Source: Aphrophora alni
Taxonomy: Eukaryota > Arthropoda > Insecta > Hemiptera > Aphrophoridae
NCBI GenBank assembly: GCA_963513935.1
Contig: OY740772.1
Coordinates: 107,605,797-107,669,796, forward strand
DNA length: 64,000 bases
Direction: 5' to 3'
A program made the position numbers and the translations under genes. The notes under the pieces were generated by a model. It searched no databases and was not told the DNA's origin. It saw nothing but the letters and a program-made list of their open reading frames with translations. Positions 26,963 to 38,700 of this stretch are shown piece after piece (the stretch's first letter is position 1; every line of letters starts with the position of its first letter).

Positions 26963-28206
26963 GTGATATTCGTATAGTTAGGTTGAAATTAAAAATATTA
27001 TCATTTTTTTAACAATATTTTGTTTAATTCATTATTACGTGAACTTTCTATTTATAATCTTATAAAAAAAGAAGTAACGAAATCAAAGACAACATGAAAA
27101 ACATTTAAATAAATAATGAAAATAATATTACCAGCAAATAAATGAAATAAATAATAGAGATCCTTTGAGGAAAAGCACGTTTCCATAACTAAAATATTTT
27201 TGGAATTAGAAGATTTTAAGAGCATCTGCCTCTTGCAAATTAATACATATTTTGAAATATAAAGCACATTTTTATAGTTAAATAAATAAGATGTTTTTAA
27301 CCCCCCCCTCACTAGTAAAATTTACAATTAAAAAACAAAAGTTCAAAACTATTTCTTTATAAGACTTAATTTATAAACCAAAATAACTAAAGATATAATG
27401 TTTAGGTATAAATGGAGTTGTTTCTGGAACTATTTTTATATTTTTTCCTTATTTTGAATCATCCTGTACATGGGTTTTGTAGTATGTTTCTTGAAAATTA
27501 TCTGTGCTATTTAAATTGTTATTAGAATTATTACTTTAATTACAATACCACGGTAATTTAATGTTGTTGATGGATATAATGTTCAAAGAAACAAAATAAA
27601 AAAAGTGTGAATTATATTGTTAGAATAATTTTTATTTTTGAAAGATTTAATAATAAACTTTTTTTATATATAGTTTTAAAACCATATCTTTTAACCAATT
27701 TTATTATTTATCAATTTATTTATTTTAATAAATTGTGAAATTAAAATCCTTCATTTAGAAAAATATGAATTCGTGTTTATTTATTACAAAATATAGTATT
27801 TTTTTTTTTTGCATGAATTAAAGTGCCATACGATTAAAAACACTTGTATCTTCATGTTAACACCATGAGAAAAAAATGTAAAATATTTTGTGGAAAATTT
27901 ATTATTTAAATATTTATTCGAGTTTTGGTGAGTTGGAACTTTATAGTGAGCTATGTTCATAATTTGTCACTTTATCAATAATAATAAAATACCTTTCCAA
28001 ACTTATCCCAATTTTCAAAGAAACCATTTATGCAAAATTTTAATAAATTTACTTAAGGAAGCTGCGAATGTTATAAACACAAACTTGTACTATTTAGTGA
28101 TAACTGAAAATTTAACAAAACTAAAATATTAATAAGTATCTTTAATATTTTGAATTCCCTTATATGGTTCTCCCAACCATGACCTCCACGCTAACACTCC
28201 ACTCAC

Positions 28207-28940
28207 CTGGCATTTCGTTCCTCTTCCGCACCATCACTTCCTCGTCTATTTTTCCTTCTGAACGGCGTTACTCCATCGTACTCCTTTTCCCGTCCGTAAA
28301 TACTGCCACCAAAAGGATCTTCTCCAAGATAATATTTCTGTACGACTGGCGATCCCGTGCGTCTCCTCTCCATCTCTTGTTTGGTCTGCGTACTTCTTTC
28401 ACGTCTGTCTAGAGTTTGTGTACCAGAGTGTCTCGAGGAACGAGGCGGTGCAACTGGTTGTTCGTCATTGCTCTCTCCCGCCTCTGTTGATTCCCCTCCA
28501 CCCAACTTTCCCCCGGCTGACGGTAGATTGTTGTCAATGACGTTGTATTGTTGATAGGTGTGGCCGTGCGGTGATGGTGATCTGGATGACCCTTTCTTCC
28601 CACGTTTGCGTTTTTCTTTTTTTCTTTCAGAACTCGCGGAACGAAATTTCCCGACCAGCTTTCTAAACGATTCCCCGATACCGCTCTTGTTGTTCGGTGG
28701 AGTTTGCGGTTTGGGTTTAACGGGTGGGATGTCGGCAGCGAATCGGGTTCTTTGGTATACTTTCTTTTTTGAGGCGTCCGGAGGAGGTGTTGAACGAATC
28801 TGAGGAGGCGATGGGGTTCCTCTGTGGTCTGACGGTGGGGAATAGTCAGGTGCTGGTTCTTCTAAGCGGGGATATGATTCTTTCTGGATAAATCGACTGC
28901 TGGAACGCTGCTCCTCGTTCGTGTAGCGATCATCCTCTCT
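28207..28940 (-). CDS. Coding exon 3 (244 codons plus 2 nt), proline-rich with a basic cluster
   Basis: The acceptor is TTTTGTGTTACAG and the donor a strong CAG|GTGAGT. It encodes residues 466-709 and two bases of codon 710. In order, it has a polar start (REDDRYTNEEQRSSS), proline-rich stretches (PPSDHRGTPSPPQ, VKPKPQTPPNN) that could bind SH3 or WW domains, and a short possibly helical piece (ESFRKLVGKFRSASSERK). A dense Lys/Arg cluster follows at about residues 569-585, which could be a nuclear localisation or phospholipid-binding patch, and then RSPSP and GTQTLDRRERSTQTKQ. GC content is much higher than in the flanks. Several antisense open frames here are shadows of it. Confidence 0.9.
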
Positions 28941-29118
28941 CTGTAACACAAAACATTATTGGGTTATTCTCCATAGAATAAAATAGTTTAAAAAATAAAA
29001 TCTTTGTTCACAAGAAACTGAACCAAATCTTATCCAAGTAACAATAAACATTGCCGATACGGAATTTTAATTTCTACAATTTCCAAACAGACAAAACATA
29101 AAAGTCATCATTGTCTTA

Positions 29119-29328
29119 TGAAAAAGGAAGAAAACACCATCAAATAATGACTCCTAGTCCTCAAATACACTAATAGCCTCAGGGTAAAAAATAACAAGAG
29201 TTGGTCAAGAGACACATGATTGTAAAGATGAAAGAGAGGGATCTAACTAAGTTACACGAAAAAAGATGTATATCCAGCTAGGTTCCCTCGGGATTGCCAA
29301 GTCCTTATTCTCTATGAGTAAGCCCTCA
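29119..29328 (+). repeat. About 260-bp interspersed repeat, copy 5
   Basis: Has AAGAGTTGGTCAAGAGACAC, GATGAAAGAGAGGGATCTAA and CTATGAGTAAGCCCTC, the family's middle and 3' blocks. Confidence 0.8.
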
Positions 29329-30260
29329 TATATTAAATGACGAAATATGTTTAATTATAACACTATATTTCCTTTACAAATTTTACCTGCTCAGAATAAT
29401 AATGTTCTACACATCACTAAGTGTTTATGGCGACATCTAAACTTTGATTTTGATTATATTTTATGAATTTTCCTGTCTATACGTGCGATAGTGATACTTG
29501 AGATGTGCACAACGAGACAAAATTGCATAAACTAATCAAGTTACATTTCATTTGAAATGCATGAAAATGGATTAATTTGTTTTCATATGTTGCAAATAAA
29601 ATAACGTATTCATAATTTTTAGGTGTTTCAAAAAGGCGTTTATGAAAAAAAAGGAATTTATAAATTTTATTTTATAAAAATAAAATTTATAAATTCACAG
29701 TTTATTAGTTCTGTAATAATCTTCGACATCTTTTATCTGTTATCTTTTTGGGGGTGTAGAAAATGGGAGAATGTTTTGCAAACCTAACAGAAAGGAAGGG
29801 TAACCTTCTCAGAAAGTATTGTCACTACCAACATTAGAAAACTAATCAGCGATGCAGGGCTTCCTTTCTGTACATGGATTATTGTCAGTTTGTTTATTAA
29901 AAGAAACTCAAATTATACTGTAGAAAATTATGTTTTTAGATTAATAACAAAATTCTTGCAGGCAGTAGAAAATGAAAACAAATCTAAAGTCAGAATACGA
30001 TTAGGTTTGATCTCATTACAGACACAATGAAACGATTTTAATTTCAATAATTGTCTGCTCTTTGAATTTAAATGGAGAGATATAATATCTCAATTCTGAC
30101 ACCGCTTATATATTCTTCTCATTTAAAGAAATCTAAGAACAGATAATTGACACAGGTGTCGGTAATGGAAATCGATTTGTATGTAAATAAACAAGGAGTG
30201 TCACTACTGAACGTCAGGGAGTATTTAATGCGAGCTTCGATTACATGTCTTACAGTGATA

Positions 30261-30760
30261 ACTACTTGTCGGCATCTATTGTAGTTGTATACTTGTATGA
30301 TTAATATATGTTATATTTATTGAATGTAAGTGATATTTTGTTAATAAAATGACAATAAACCCATAAACAGGATTTATTGATACAGGAATTAAAAATACAA
30401 ATACAAACCTAACCTAACCTAACCTGACTACTTGTCGGCATCTATTGTAGTCGTATACTTGTATGATTTATATATGTTATATTTATTGAATATAAGTGAT
30501 ATTTTGTTAATAAAATTACAATAAACCCATAAACAGGATTTATTGATACAGGAATTAAAAATACATATACAAACCTAACCTAACAACTTGTCGGCACATA
30601 TTGTAGTTGTATACTTGTAAGTATGATTAATATATATGTTATATTTATTGAATGTAAGTGATATTTTGTCAATAAAATGACAATAAACCCATAAACAGGA
30701 TTTATTGATACAGGAATTAAAAATACAAATACAAATCTAACCTAACCTATTATAATCTAG
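30261..30760 (+). repeat. Three about 160-bp tandem units separated by CCTAA runs
   Basis: CTTGTCGGCA starts recur at 30265, 30431 and 30587. Each unit ends with CATAAACAGGATTTATTGAT, then AATACAAATACAAA and a (CCTAA)n run of two to four units. The CCTAA blocks mark the unit junctions. Confidence 0.88.
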
Positions 30761-31162
30761 CATATCCTAACCTAACCGAACATAACCTTATAATGATCCC
30801 TCAGACAACTTGGAACCACAGAACTGACTGACTTATATGACCTATTACTGGATCAATAACATTAACTTCAGGAATAATTATATTATTTAATTTTAATAGT
30901 GTTATTTTAAGAGAGAGAGAGTGTGAGTTTGTGAGAGTGAAACAGAGTGTGTGTCTTATAACATGATACATAAAGAAATTAAATTTTAAAATGCACAGAA
31001 TGTTTATCCAGGAGTAACAATCTAGAAGTGGAAGGATGTGGCCACATCAAGAAACTAATTTTTATTTAATTTTAACAAATACTAACCTGGTAAGCAATGT
31101 CATTTGTGTGTATATATATATATCTCTGTGTAGTGATTTTGTTTTTGTGTAACGTGTGCCAC

Positions 31163-31201
31163 GCCTGAAGATGCCTTCTGTTAAGGCGAAACAACTGTAG
31201 C
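31163..31201 (+). ncRNA. Hammerhead-like motif, stem I weak
   Basis: CTGAAGA, one extra T, stem II GCCTT/AAGGC with a 5-nt loop, GAAAC, the 4-nt loop AACT, then GTA. Only two base pairs of stem I (GC/GC) are visible, so it is probably a decayed or partial copy. A related sequence (AAGGCGAAACAATTGTAGC) lies in the foldback at 61091. Confidence 0.45.
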
Positions 31202-31834
31202 AATAAATAATAAATTGAACTACTTTTGACAAGTTATGTAAACCAATTTAAATTATTAGTTTGAAAGGCAATATGGAAATAATTACTGTAATATTAATTT
31301 TAAAAAAGAAAGGGAGGTTGAAATATTACACGATTAATTTACCCTATATTTCACATTACTGGGTTGTAATTTAAAACTATAATTCCTTTAAATCTGAAAC
31401 AATTTTGTGTTGCAGCAAGTAAACAAGTGTTAAGAGTAGGTTGAGCATTATACTAAAAATAGACTATGGATACCAAAGACAGTATTTAGGCTATATATAG
31501 GAGATGTTCACGAAAACAACAATGTATTTCGTGCATATTAAAGTGTTTATTTCTCAGAGAAGAACAAGTAATCATTAAGTTCTTATGATTTTCTCTTTCC
31601 AATGTTTACTCAGAACATGTCCAAGGTTATAGGAGAAAAGAATCTAAGAGTGCGGATAATATTTACATAAGGAAATACTAATGAATTGGTTGAGAAACTT
31701 TATTAGGTAAAAAATAATTAAAATATTACTGATTAGTTATTTGGCGTTGTTTTAGAGTGGTAGACAAAACCATGTTTAGTTATATTTATTTGTTAGTTAA
31801 CATTAAAAAAATAAAATAAAATAAATAAATAAGT

Positions 31835-34800
31835 TGATGGAACCATCATGTTACTTACCCAGGGCCCACATACAATCAGATAATCTAAATATATTACCTA
31901 AAATTTAATTTCTTTAGCCCCGTATGAAATATTAAATTGTATTGATAGATCAAAGGGTCTTATCTACCAATAACCTAAAAGTTAGTTTCTTTAGCCTCGT
32001 AGGAAATTTTTAATTCTATTGGAGATCAAAGGGTCTTATTCACCAATAACCTAACCTAACGTAAAAGTTAGTTTCTTTAGCCACGTAGGAAATTTTAAAT
32101 TGTATTGGAGATCAAAGGGTCTTATTCACCAATAACCTAACCTAACGTAAAAGTTAGTTTCTTTAGCCTCGTAGGAAATTTTAAATTGTATTGGAGATCA
32201 AAGGGTCTTATTCACCAATAACCTAACCTAACGTAAAAGTTAGTTTCTTTAGCAAGGTAGGAAATTGTAAATTGTATTGGTAGATCAAAGGGTCTGATCC
32301 ACCAATAACCTAACCTAACGTAAAAGTTAGTTTCTTTAGCAAGGTAGGAACTTGTAAATTGTATTGGTAGATCAAAGGGTCTGATCCACCAATAACCTAA
32401 CCTAACGTAAAAGTTAGTTTCTTTAGCAAGGTAGGAAATTGTAAATTGTTTTGGTAGATCAAAGGGTCTTATCCACCAATAACCTAACCTAACGTAAAAG
32501 TTAGTTTCTTTAGCAAGGTAGGAAATTGTAAATTGTATTGGTAGATCAAAGGGTCTGATCCACCAATAACCTAACCTAAAGTAAAAGTTAGTTTCTTTAG
32601 CAAGGTAGGAAATTGTAAATTGTTTTGGTAGATCAAAGGGTCTTATCCACCAATAACCTAACCTAACGTAAAAGTTAGTTTCTTTAGCAAGGTAGGAAAT
32701 TGTAAATTGTATTGGTAGATCAAAGGGTCTGATCCACCAATAACCTAACCTAACGTAAAAGTTAGTTTCTTTAGCAAGGTAGGAAATTGTAAATTGTATT
32801 GGTAGATCAAAGGGTCTGATCCACCAATAACCTAACCTAACGTAAAAGTTAGTTTCTTTAGCAAGGTAGGAAATTGTAAATTGTATTGGTAGATCAAAGG
32901 GTCTGATCCACCAATAACCTAACCTAACGTAAAAGTTAGTTTCTTTAGCAAGGTAGGAAATTGTAAATTGTATTGGTAGATCAAAGGGTCTGATCCACCA
33001 ATAACCTAACCTAACGTAAAAGTTAGTTTCTTTAGCAAGGTAGGAAATTGTAAATTGTATTGGTAGATCAAAGGGTCTGATCCACCAATAACCTAACCTA
33101 ACGTAAAAGTTAGTTTATTTAGCATCGTAGGAAATATTAAATTGTACTTGAGATAAAAGGGTCTTATTCACCAATAAACTAACCTAACCTAATGTAAAAG
33201 TTAGTTTCTTTAGCCTCGTAGGAAATATTAAATTGTACTTGAGATAAAAGGGTCTTATCCACCAATAAACTAACCTAACCTAATGTAAAAGTTAGTTTCT
33301 TTAGCCTCGTAGGAAATATTAAATTGTACTTGAGATAAAAGGGTCTTATCTACCAATAAACTAATCTAACCTAACGTAAAAGTTAGTTTCTTTAGCCTCG
33401 TAGGAAATAATAAATTGTACTTGAGATAAAAGAGTCTTATCCACCAATAAACTAACCTAACCTAACGTAAAAGTTAGTTTCTTTAGCCTCGTAGGAAATT
33501 TTAAATTGTATTGGAGATCAAAGGGTCATATCCACCAATAATCTAACCTAACCCAACGTAAAAGTTAGTTTCTTTAGCCTCGTAGGAAATTTTAAATTGT
33601 ATTGGAGATCAAAGGGTCTTATTCACCAATAACCTAACCTAACCCAACGTAAAAGTTAGTTTCTTTAGCCTCGTAGGAAATTTTAAATTGTATTGGAGAT
33701 CAAAGGGTCATATCCACCAATAACCTAACCCAACGTAAAAGTTAGTTTCTTTAGCCTCGTAGGAAATTTTAAATTGTATTGGTAGATCAAACGGTCTTAT
33801 CCACCAATAACCTAACCTAACCCAACGTAAAAGTTAGTTTCTTTAGCCACGTAGGAAATTTTAAATTGTATTGGTAGATCAAAGGGTCTTATCCACCAAT
33901 AACCTAACCTAACCCAACGTAAAAGTTAGTTTCTTTAGCCTCGTAGGAAATTTTAAATTGTATTGGAGATCAAAGGGTCATATCCACCAATAACCTAACC
34001 TAACGTAAAAGTTAGTTTCTTTAGCCAGGTAGGAAATTGTAAATTGTATTGGTAGATCAAAGGGTCTGATCCACCAATAACCTAACCTAAAAGTTAGTTT
34101 CTTTAGCCTCGTAGTAAATTTTAAATTGTATTGATAGATCAAAGGGTCTTATCCACCAATAACCTAACCTAACGTAAAAGTTAGTTTCTTTAGCCTCGTA
34201 GGAAATTTTAAATTGTATTGGAGATCAAAGGGTCTTATCCACCAATAACCTAACCTAACCTAACCCAACGTAAAAGTTAGTTTCTTTAGCCACGTAGGAA
34301 ATTTTAAATTGTATTGGAGATCAAAGGGTATTATCCACCAATAACCTAACCTAACGTAAAAGTTAGTTTCTTTTGCCACGTAGGAAATTTTAAATTGTAT
34401 TGGTAGATCAAAGGGACTGATCCACCAATAACCTAACCTAAAAGTTAGTTTCTTTAGCCACGTAGGAAATTTTAAATTGTATTGGTACATCAAAGAGTCT
34501 TATCCACCAATAACCTAACTTAACCTAACGTAAAAGTTAGTTTCTTTAGCCTCATAGGAAATTTTAAATTGTATTGGAGATCAAAGGGTCTTATCCACCA
34601 ATAACCTAACCTAACGTAAAAGTTAGTTTCTTTAGCCAGGTAGGAAATTTTAAATTGTATTGGTAGATCAAAGGGTCTACCAATAACCTAACCTAACCTA
34701 AACTTACTTAACCTAACCTAACCTAAATGTTAGTTTCTTTAGCCACGCAGGAAATATCAAGTTGTAGTGGTAGATCAAGGGGTCTTATCCAGTAGTGCAA

Positions 34801-35125
34801 GTTTGTTTAAAACAGTTGTTGCACAGGTTTTCTGAACCTTGTAGTTGTGTATATTACTACATTCTTGACATTGGCTAGATTCTGTCGGTCCTTGTAGATG
34901 TGTAGCCTATTAAAGTCTCCACACGTTATGTTTACGTCAGTGATTCGGCCCTACCCAATCTCGTAACTGTAGATTTTCTTGAATGGTCAGATTTCAAAAT
35001 TATATTTTTGACAATAATTTAACTATTTATCATCTTAGAGACGTGGGGGTGCATACATAATTGAAATCTGCAAATTTGTGTTTAATTTATTGTGTGAATA
35101 ACACACGACTGAACAAAAAGATCAT
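31835..35125 (+). repeat. About 750-bp interspersed family copy, enlarged by an internal tandem array
   Basis: The 5' part (CCATCATGTTACTTACCC) and the 3' part (GTTTGTTTAAAACAGTTGTT onward) align with the single-unit copies at 45735, 55740 and 61825. In those copies the 5' region holds one GTTTCTT..GTAGG..GATCAAGGG unit. Here that unit is repeated about 33 times between 31900 and 34790. The array therefore arose inside a dispersed element. Confidence 0.8.
31900..34790 (+). repeat. About 86-bp minisatellite with CCTAACCTAA linkers, about 33 units
   Basis: Each unit reads AAAAGTTAGTTTCTTTAGC, a GTAGGAAAT..AATTGTA block, GATCAAAGGGTCTTATCCAC, CAATAA and then one to four CCTAA copies and CGT. 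Units 5-14 (about 32240-33100) share AAGGTAGGAAATTGT and are nearly identical, with two TGTTTTGG variants spaced two units apart. A second block (33110-33470) shares ACTTGAGATAAAAG. Distinct local subfamilies show successive local amplifications. Confidence 0.95.
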
Positions 35126-35624
35126 TTTAACATTTTAAAGTACCTACGAATTTCAATATGACTCTATGATTACAATAAATGTTAAATTGAAATAAAATGG
35201 TAAAACAAATATAAGAAATAATATTTTATGAAAACCAACATAAAAAAATAAACTTAGTTTTAGAACATGTAATGGTTTACAGATCATTTATAACGTAATA
35301 GGGATGAACCGTTTACAGAACGAAACAAAAATCTAAAACACTGAAAACAGATATCTTCTGTACTCTAGCTACTTAGGTTGTACAACGAACCAGGTATTGC
35401 TAGAGATACCATGAATATTGTTAGTATTGTTTAGACTTTTACTTCAGGCTATCGCCTCCACAACGCCAAGCATTACATCCAACATTATCTGATTTGAAGG
35501 TCTTACTGTCAGTTTTCTTCCAAAATTAAGTAAATTCTTGTCTAAGTAAATAAAATAGAATAAGTTTTGTAATCTCAGATTTATATAGAACCCAACTAAA
35601 ATTCAGTAAAATCGTATTGTAAAG

Positions 35625-35885
35625 GTCAAAATCACGGCCATTTTAAAAAGTTATTATTCATATCTCATGTATTATTCAAGCTATAACACACTAAATTAAA
35701 TACAAATTCGCAGATTTTAATTCTGTATGTAATGAAACCAACCAATGTCCCTACGAAGTTATAGCCAAAAATATAATTTCGAACTATGTGATGACGACAT
35801 TCAGTAGGTTCAAGTCAACGACACGAGCGAAGCGAAAATAGACCGCTTTAATATTTACACATCTACAAGATCTGTTATGGACTAA
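35625..35885 (-). repeat. Inverted fragment of the about 750-bp family
   Basis: The minus strand reads CTTGTAGATGTGTA, TCGCTTCGCTCGTGT, TAATTTAGTGTGTTATA and ACATGAGATATGAA, matching the central part of the copies at 34890-35125 and 45970-46260. With the neighbouring plus-strand copy it forms an inverted pair ending just before the LINE 3' end. Confidence 0.7.
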
Positions 35886-35909
35886 CCGACCAAGAAAGCA
35901 GTGATGTAC

Positions 35910-38312
35910 ATGAAATGAAATGAAATATCTTTATTAGCCACTATATACATATACATGTTCAGATTACACACTTAACAAACTTAAGACTAATAAAGTCTGA
36001 CCCCGAGGTTTATAAAAAAAACCTGTTTGGGGTGATTTACATTAAACTTAGAATCTATGACAAGAGCTAGAGATAAAGGTGGCGGCTGATCGGTTACATT
36101 TGATGATTCACCGAACTTTGTTAAAATTACATCTCTCAACATGGAAGAAACAACAAAAAGACAAAGGCTACTTATTATTTATACAGGACAAACAATTTTT
36201 TTTTTTTAAATATATAAATAATATTAATTATGCAAAAATAGAAAATATATATTTTAGTTAACACAAAAAAAACAAAAACAAAAAAAAAAAAATAATAATA
36301 ATAATCTTACCCTAAACAATTAAGTAGGCTATTCTTAAACCCAACAATAAAACAACACAAAAAATATTCCTTATAAGTCATATCTTATTCTAAACAGTCA
36401 TAAAACATAGAAATATTATCATGAAACAGAAGATATGTTTTTAACACTCTTAAGAATTTACTTAACTTTTTAACAATTTTAATTTGACGCGGCAAGTAAT
36501 TATAAAATTTCGGAGCAAGATAGGTGAAAAACTTTTTATATAAAGTAAGTCTAGGTCTTGGAACATACGCATTTAATCTATTTCTAAGGATTACAGTAGG
36601 ATTTCGAATATCTTCTCTTTGTTTGTTACTCTTATTATAATAAACTTTTAATACCTTATAAATATACAAATTCTTTATAGGTAGAATCTCAAGTTTTCTA
36701 TAAATAGGTAAAGCGTGTTCTAATTTTGATTTATTATCTATAATACGAATAAATGAGTTTTGTTGAACAACAATTGTTTTCATTGTAGTATTATAAGTGC
36801 CGCCCCATAATGTCAAAGCATACTCTAACTTTGAATTAACAAAGGCAAAGTACAAAGTTCGTAATAGGTCCTGATTACAAAAGGGTCTAAGTAAATAGAA
36901 AATCCTTGTATATTTAATAACCTTATCTTTTATGTAATTTATATGAATCTTCCAACTTAGCCTGCTGTCAACAAATAATCCTAAGTATTTAATTTCATCT
37001 ACTAGAGTAATAGGTAAACAGTTGCAGTTTGGTAATGTACAGTCAACTTCATGGTATTTGAGTAATAGGTTTACACGTTTTTTGTCATTTAAGTTAAAAA
37101 TTAACGCTTGGGTTTTAGGGCTCATTGCTAAACAATTTTCGGTAAACCAAAGTCTAAGCAAATTAATATCGTTTTGCATACTGTTTTGTAAATCTTGGAG
37201 AGTTTTAGATCTGTAAAAAAGTGAAGTATCATCCGCGAATGCTGTTAACATTCCTTTAAAGATACCGTCACATAAACTATTTACATATATAAGGAACAAT
37301 GGCCCTGATAACACAGATCCTTGCGGAATTCCATAGATTACTTCAACTTCCTCACTGAGCTTATCTCCGACTTTCACTCTCTGCTTTCTTCCAGAAAGAT
37401 AAGATAAAAACAATTCATATGCTACTCCTCTGATTCCTGCTTTATACATTTTATCTAGGAGAATAGTGCGATCTACTGTATCGAAAGCTTTCATCACGTC
37501 CACGAAAATTCCAGCACAAAAGTCACCGTCGTTCATTCCTTCATAAACCTTCCCAAAGAAATCCAAAAGGGCATTTTCAGTATTCTTTTTTTTTTGGAAT
37601 CCATATTGATTTTTACTAAGGAAACATTCTTTCTCTAAAAAATTTACCAATCGAGATTTTAATATTTTTTCAAGTATCTTAGAAAAGATTGAAAGCAAAG
37701 CAATCGGTCTATAATTACTAGGGCATAGTTTATCCGATTTTTTATACAAAGGTACGACAATAGCATTTTTTAAATCATTTGGAAATTCACCTGAGGACAT
37801 GCTAAAATTAATGAGATAAACGAGGTGTTCAATTATATTTTCTGCAATACCTTTAACTATAACCGGCGTTACTGAGTCATACCCCGGAGCTTTGCGAGCA
37901 CTTAGAGTGTTAATAATATTTTGAATCTCGGTACAGTTAGAAGGATATAAAAATAGTGAATTTTTTGAATATTTGTTTTTAGCGAAATCTAAATTAGTTC
38001 TTGCATTTCTAATAAACGTTTTGTGTCGGTCTATATTCAATCGTAAATCATGTGCTACTGAACTAAAAAAATTGTTAAATATATTCGCAACCATTTTTGG
38101 ATCTGAAACTACACTACCGTTTGTATCTCTTACACTTAGCTGAGTTGATGGACTCGTAGATACTCCTATAAGTTCTTTAACACACCTCCACTGGCGCCTG
38201 GGATTTAACCTATTGCTTCCGAGATAAGTTTTATAATATTCATTTTTCGCATTTGTGATATCCCGTTTCAGTAACGTTTTGATTCTTACATAACGGTCTT
38301 TTAACAGCACAT
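35910..38312 (-). mobile_element. 5'-truncated LINE (non-LTR retrotransposon)
   Basis: The minus-strand element has the reverse-transcriptase ORF (36385-38310) followed by about 470 bp of 3' UTR. It ends in AATAAAGATATTTCATTTCA with a short (TTTCA)n tail at 35910. Tails of short repeats instead of poly(A) occur in CR1/L2-type LINEs. The endonuclease and ORF1 are missing and the 5' break is near 38312, the usual product of incomplete target-primed reverse transcription. No clear target-site duplication was found. Confidence 0.9.
36385..38310 (-). CDS. LINE reverse transcriptase (ORF2 C-terminal part, 641 codons)
   Basis: RNA-dependent DNA polymerase of a non-LTR retrotransposon, which copies the element's RNA at a nicked target. 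The visible motifs are an N-terminal thumb-proximal region, KNAIVVPLYKKSDK with NYRPIALLSIFSKILEK at about residues 182-216, motif A FVDVMKAFD near 269-277 with the first catalytic Asp, motif B GIPQGSVLSGPLF near 327-339, and motif C FADD near 358-361 with the paired Asp. The C-terminal region follows to residue 641. The frame has no stop or shift, so the copy is young or only recently inactive. The listed start is a GTG within the open frame at the truncated 5' edge, so the natural start is lost. It probably belongs to the CR1/Jockey group; the exact clade is not settled. Confidence 0.95.
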   Translation of the reverse strand: MLLKDRYVRIKTLLKRDITNAKNEYYKTYLGSNRLNPRRQWRCVKELIGVSTSPSTQLSVRDTNGSVVSDPKMVANIFNNFFSSVAHDLRLNIDRHKTFIRNARTNLDFAKNKYSKNSLFLYPSNCTEIQNIINTLSARKAPGYDSVTPVIVKGIAENIIEHLVYLINFSMSSGEFPNDLKNAIVVPLYKKSDKLCPSNYRPIALLSIFSKILEKILKSRLVNFLEKECFLSKNQYGFQKKKNTENALLDFFGKVYEGMNDGDFCAGIFVDVMKAFDTVDRTILLDKMYKAGIRGVAYELFLSYLSGRKQRVKVGDKLSEEVEVIYGIPQGSVLSGPLFLIYVNSLCDGIFKGMLTAFADDTSLFYRSKTLQDLQNSMQNDINLLRLWFTENCLAMSPKTQALIFNLNDKKRVNLLLKYHEVDCTLPNCNCLPITLVDEIKYLGLFVDSRLSWKIHINYIKDKVIKYTRIFYLLRPFCNQDLLRTLYFAFVNSKLEYALTLWGGTYNTTMKTIVVQQNSFIRIIDNKSKLEHALPIYRKLEILPIKNLYIYKVLKVYYNKSNKQREDIRNPTVILRNRLNAYVPRPRLTLYKKFFTYLAPKFYNYLPRQIKIVKKLSKFLRVLKTYLLFHDNISMFYDCLE

Positions 38313-38369
38313 TTAGTGGTTAATATAACATAAAACCTGAGTAACAACTATTTTAAACAAGATAAATCT

Positions 38370-38545
38370 TGTTGAGCAAGACCCTCCGATGATGATAACC
38401 ATGTTATCGAAATGTACATCAGGGCATTTAGTGGAAAAAATAAATAATGAACAATTAATCAAATAATTGTGTTTTATTTTAAAGTTTCCAGTGATTGTGG
38501 TTAGGGTGTAAATTTGAATCATTATTTTAAAGAAACTTACACTAC
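38370..38545 (+). repeat. Repeat carrying a hammerhead-like motif (single arm)
   Basis: A direct copy of the right arm of the foldback at 39167-39538: GCAAGACCCTCCGATGATGA, then TACATCAGGGCATTTAGTGG, AATTGTGTTTTATT and AGTGATTGTGGTTAGGG. It contains the motif at 38382-38424. Confidence 0.85.
38382..38424 (+). ncRNA. Hammerhead-like motif (CCGATGA type)
   Basis: Stem I CCCT pairs with AGGG. The core is CCGATGA (T4 changed to C relative to CTGATGA), followed by one extra T, stem II GATAAC-CAT-GTTATC, GAAAT, the loop GTAC, then ATC before AGGG. The same sequence recurs at 39397-39439 (+) and 39266-39308 (-). Confidence 0.5.
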
Positions 38546-38700
38546 TGGATAAGACCCTTTGATCTACCAATACAATTTAACATTTCCTACAAGGTCTAAG
38601 AAACCAACTTTTGGGTGTTACATTTAGAGGATCTGCTTGTATTACATCGTATGATGGTAGTAGGTAAGTAACATGATGGCGCCCATTTTAATTTTATTTT
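38528..38700 (-). repeat. 5' fragment of the about 750-bp family
   Basis: The minus strand reads GCGCCATCATGTTACTTACC, CCCAAAAGTTGGTTTCTTAG and TTGTATTGGTAGATCAAAGG, that is, one unit of the array at 31900-34790 in its unexpanded setting. Confidence 0.8.

Larger units (their letters stand above)
18637..28206 (-). other. Intron between exons 3 and 4
   Basis: About 9.6 kb of AT-rich DNA. It holds a decayed hAT element, four copies of the about 260-bp interspersed repeat (two per strand), the 44-bp minisatellite, two fragments of the about 750-bp family and degenerate about 195-bp repeats. An A-rich run lies at 23278-23325, and TTAGG runs occur near 25020-25060. The stretches 21700-22600, 22840-23490, 23690-24165 and 26010-26750 show nothing more. 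Confidence 0.7.

Noticed and set aside
28164..28803. Plus-strand frames of 65-82 codons opposite exon 3
   Set aside because: Antisense shadows of a GC-rich coding exon with consistent splice sites on the minus strand.
34260..34493. 77-codon minus-strand frame with a repeated peptide
   Set aside because: A by-product of the 86-bp array; neighbouring units are out of frame.
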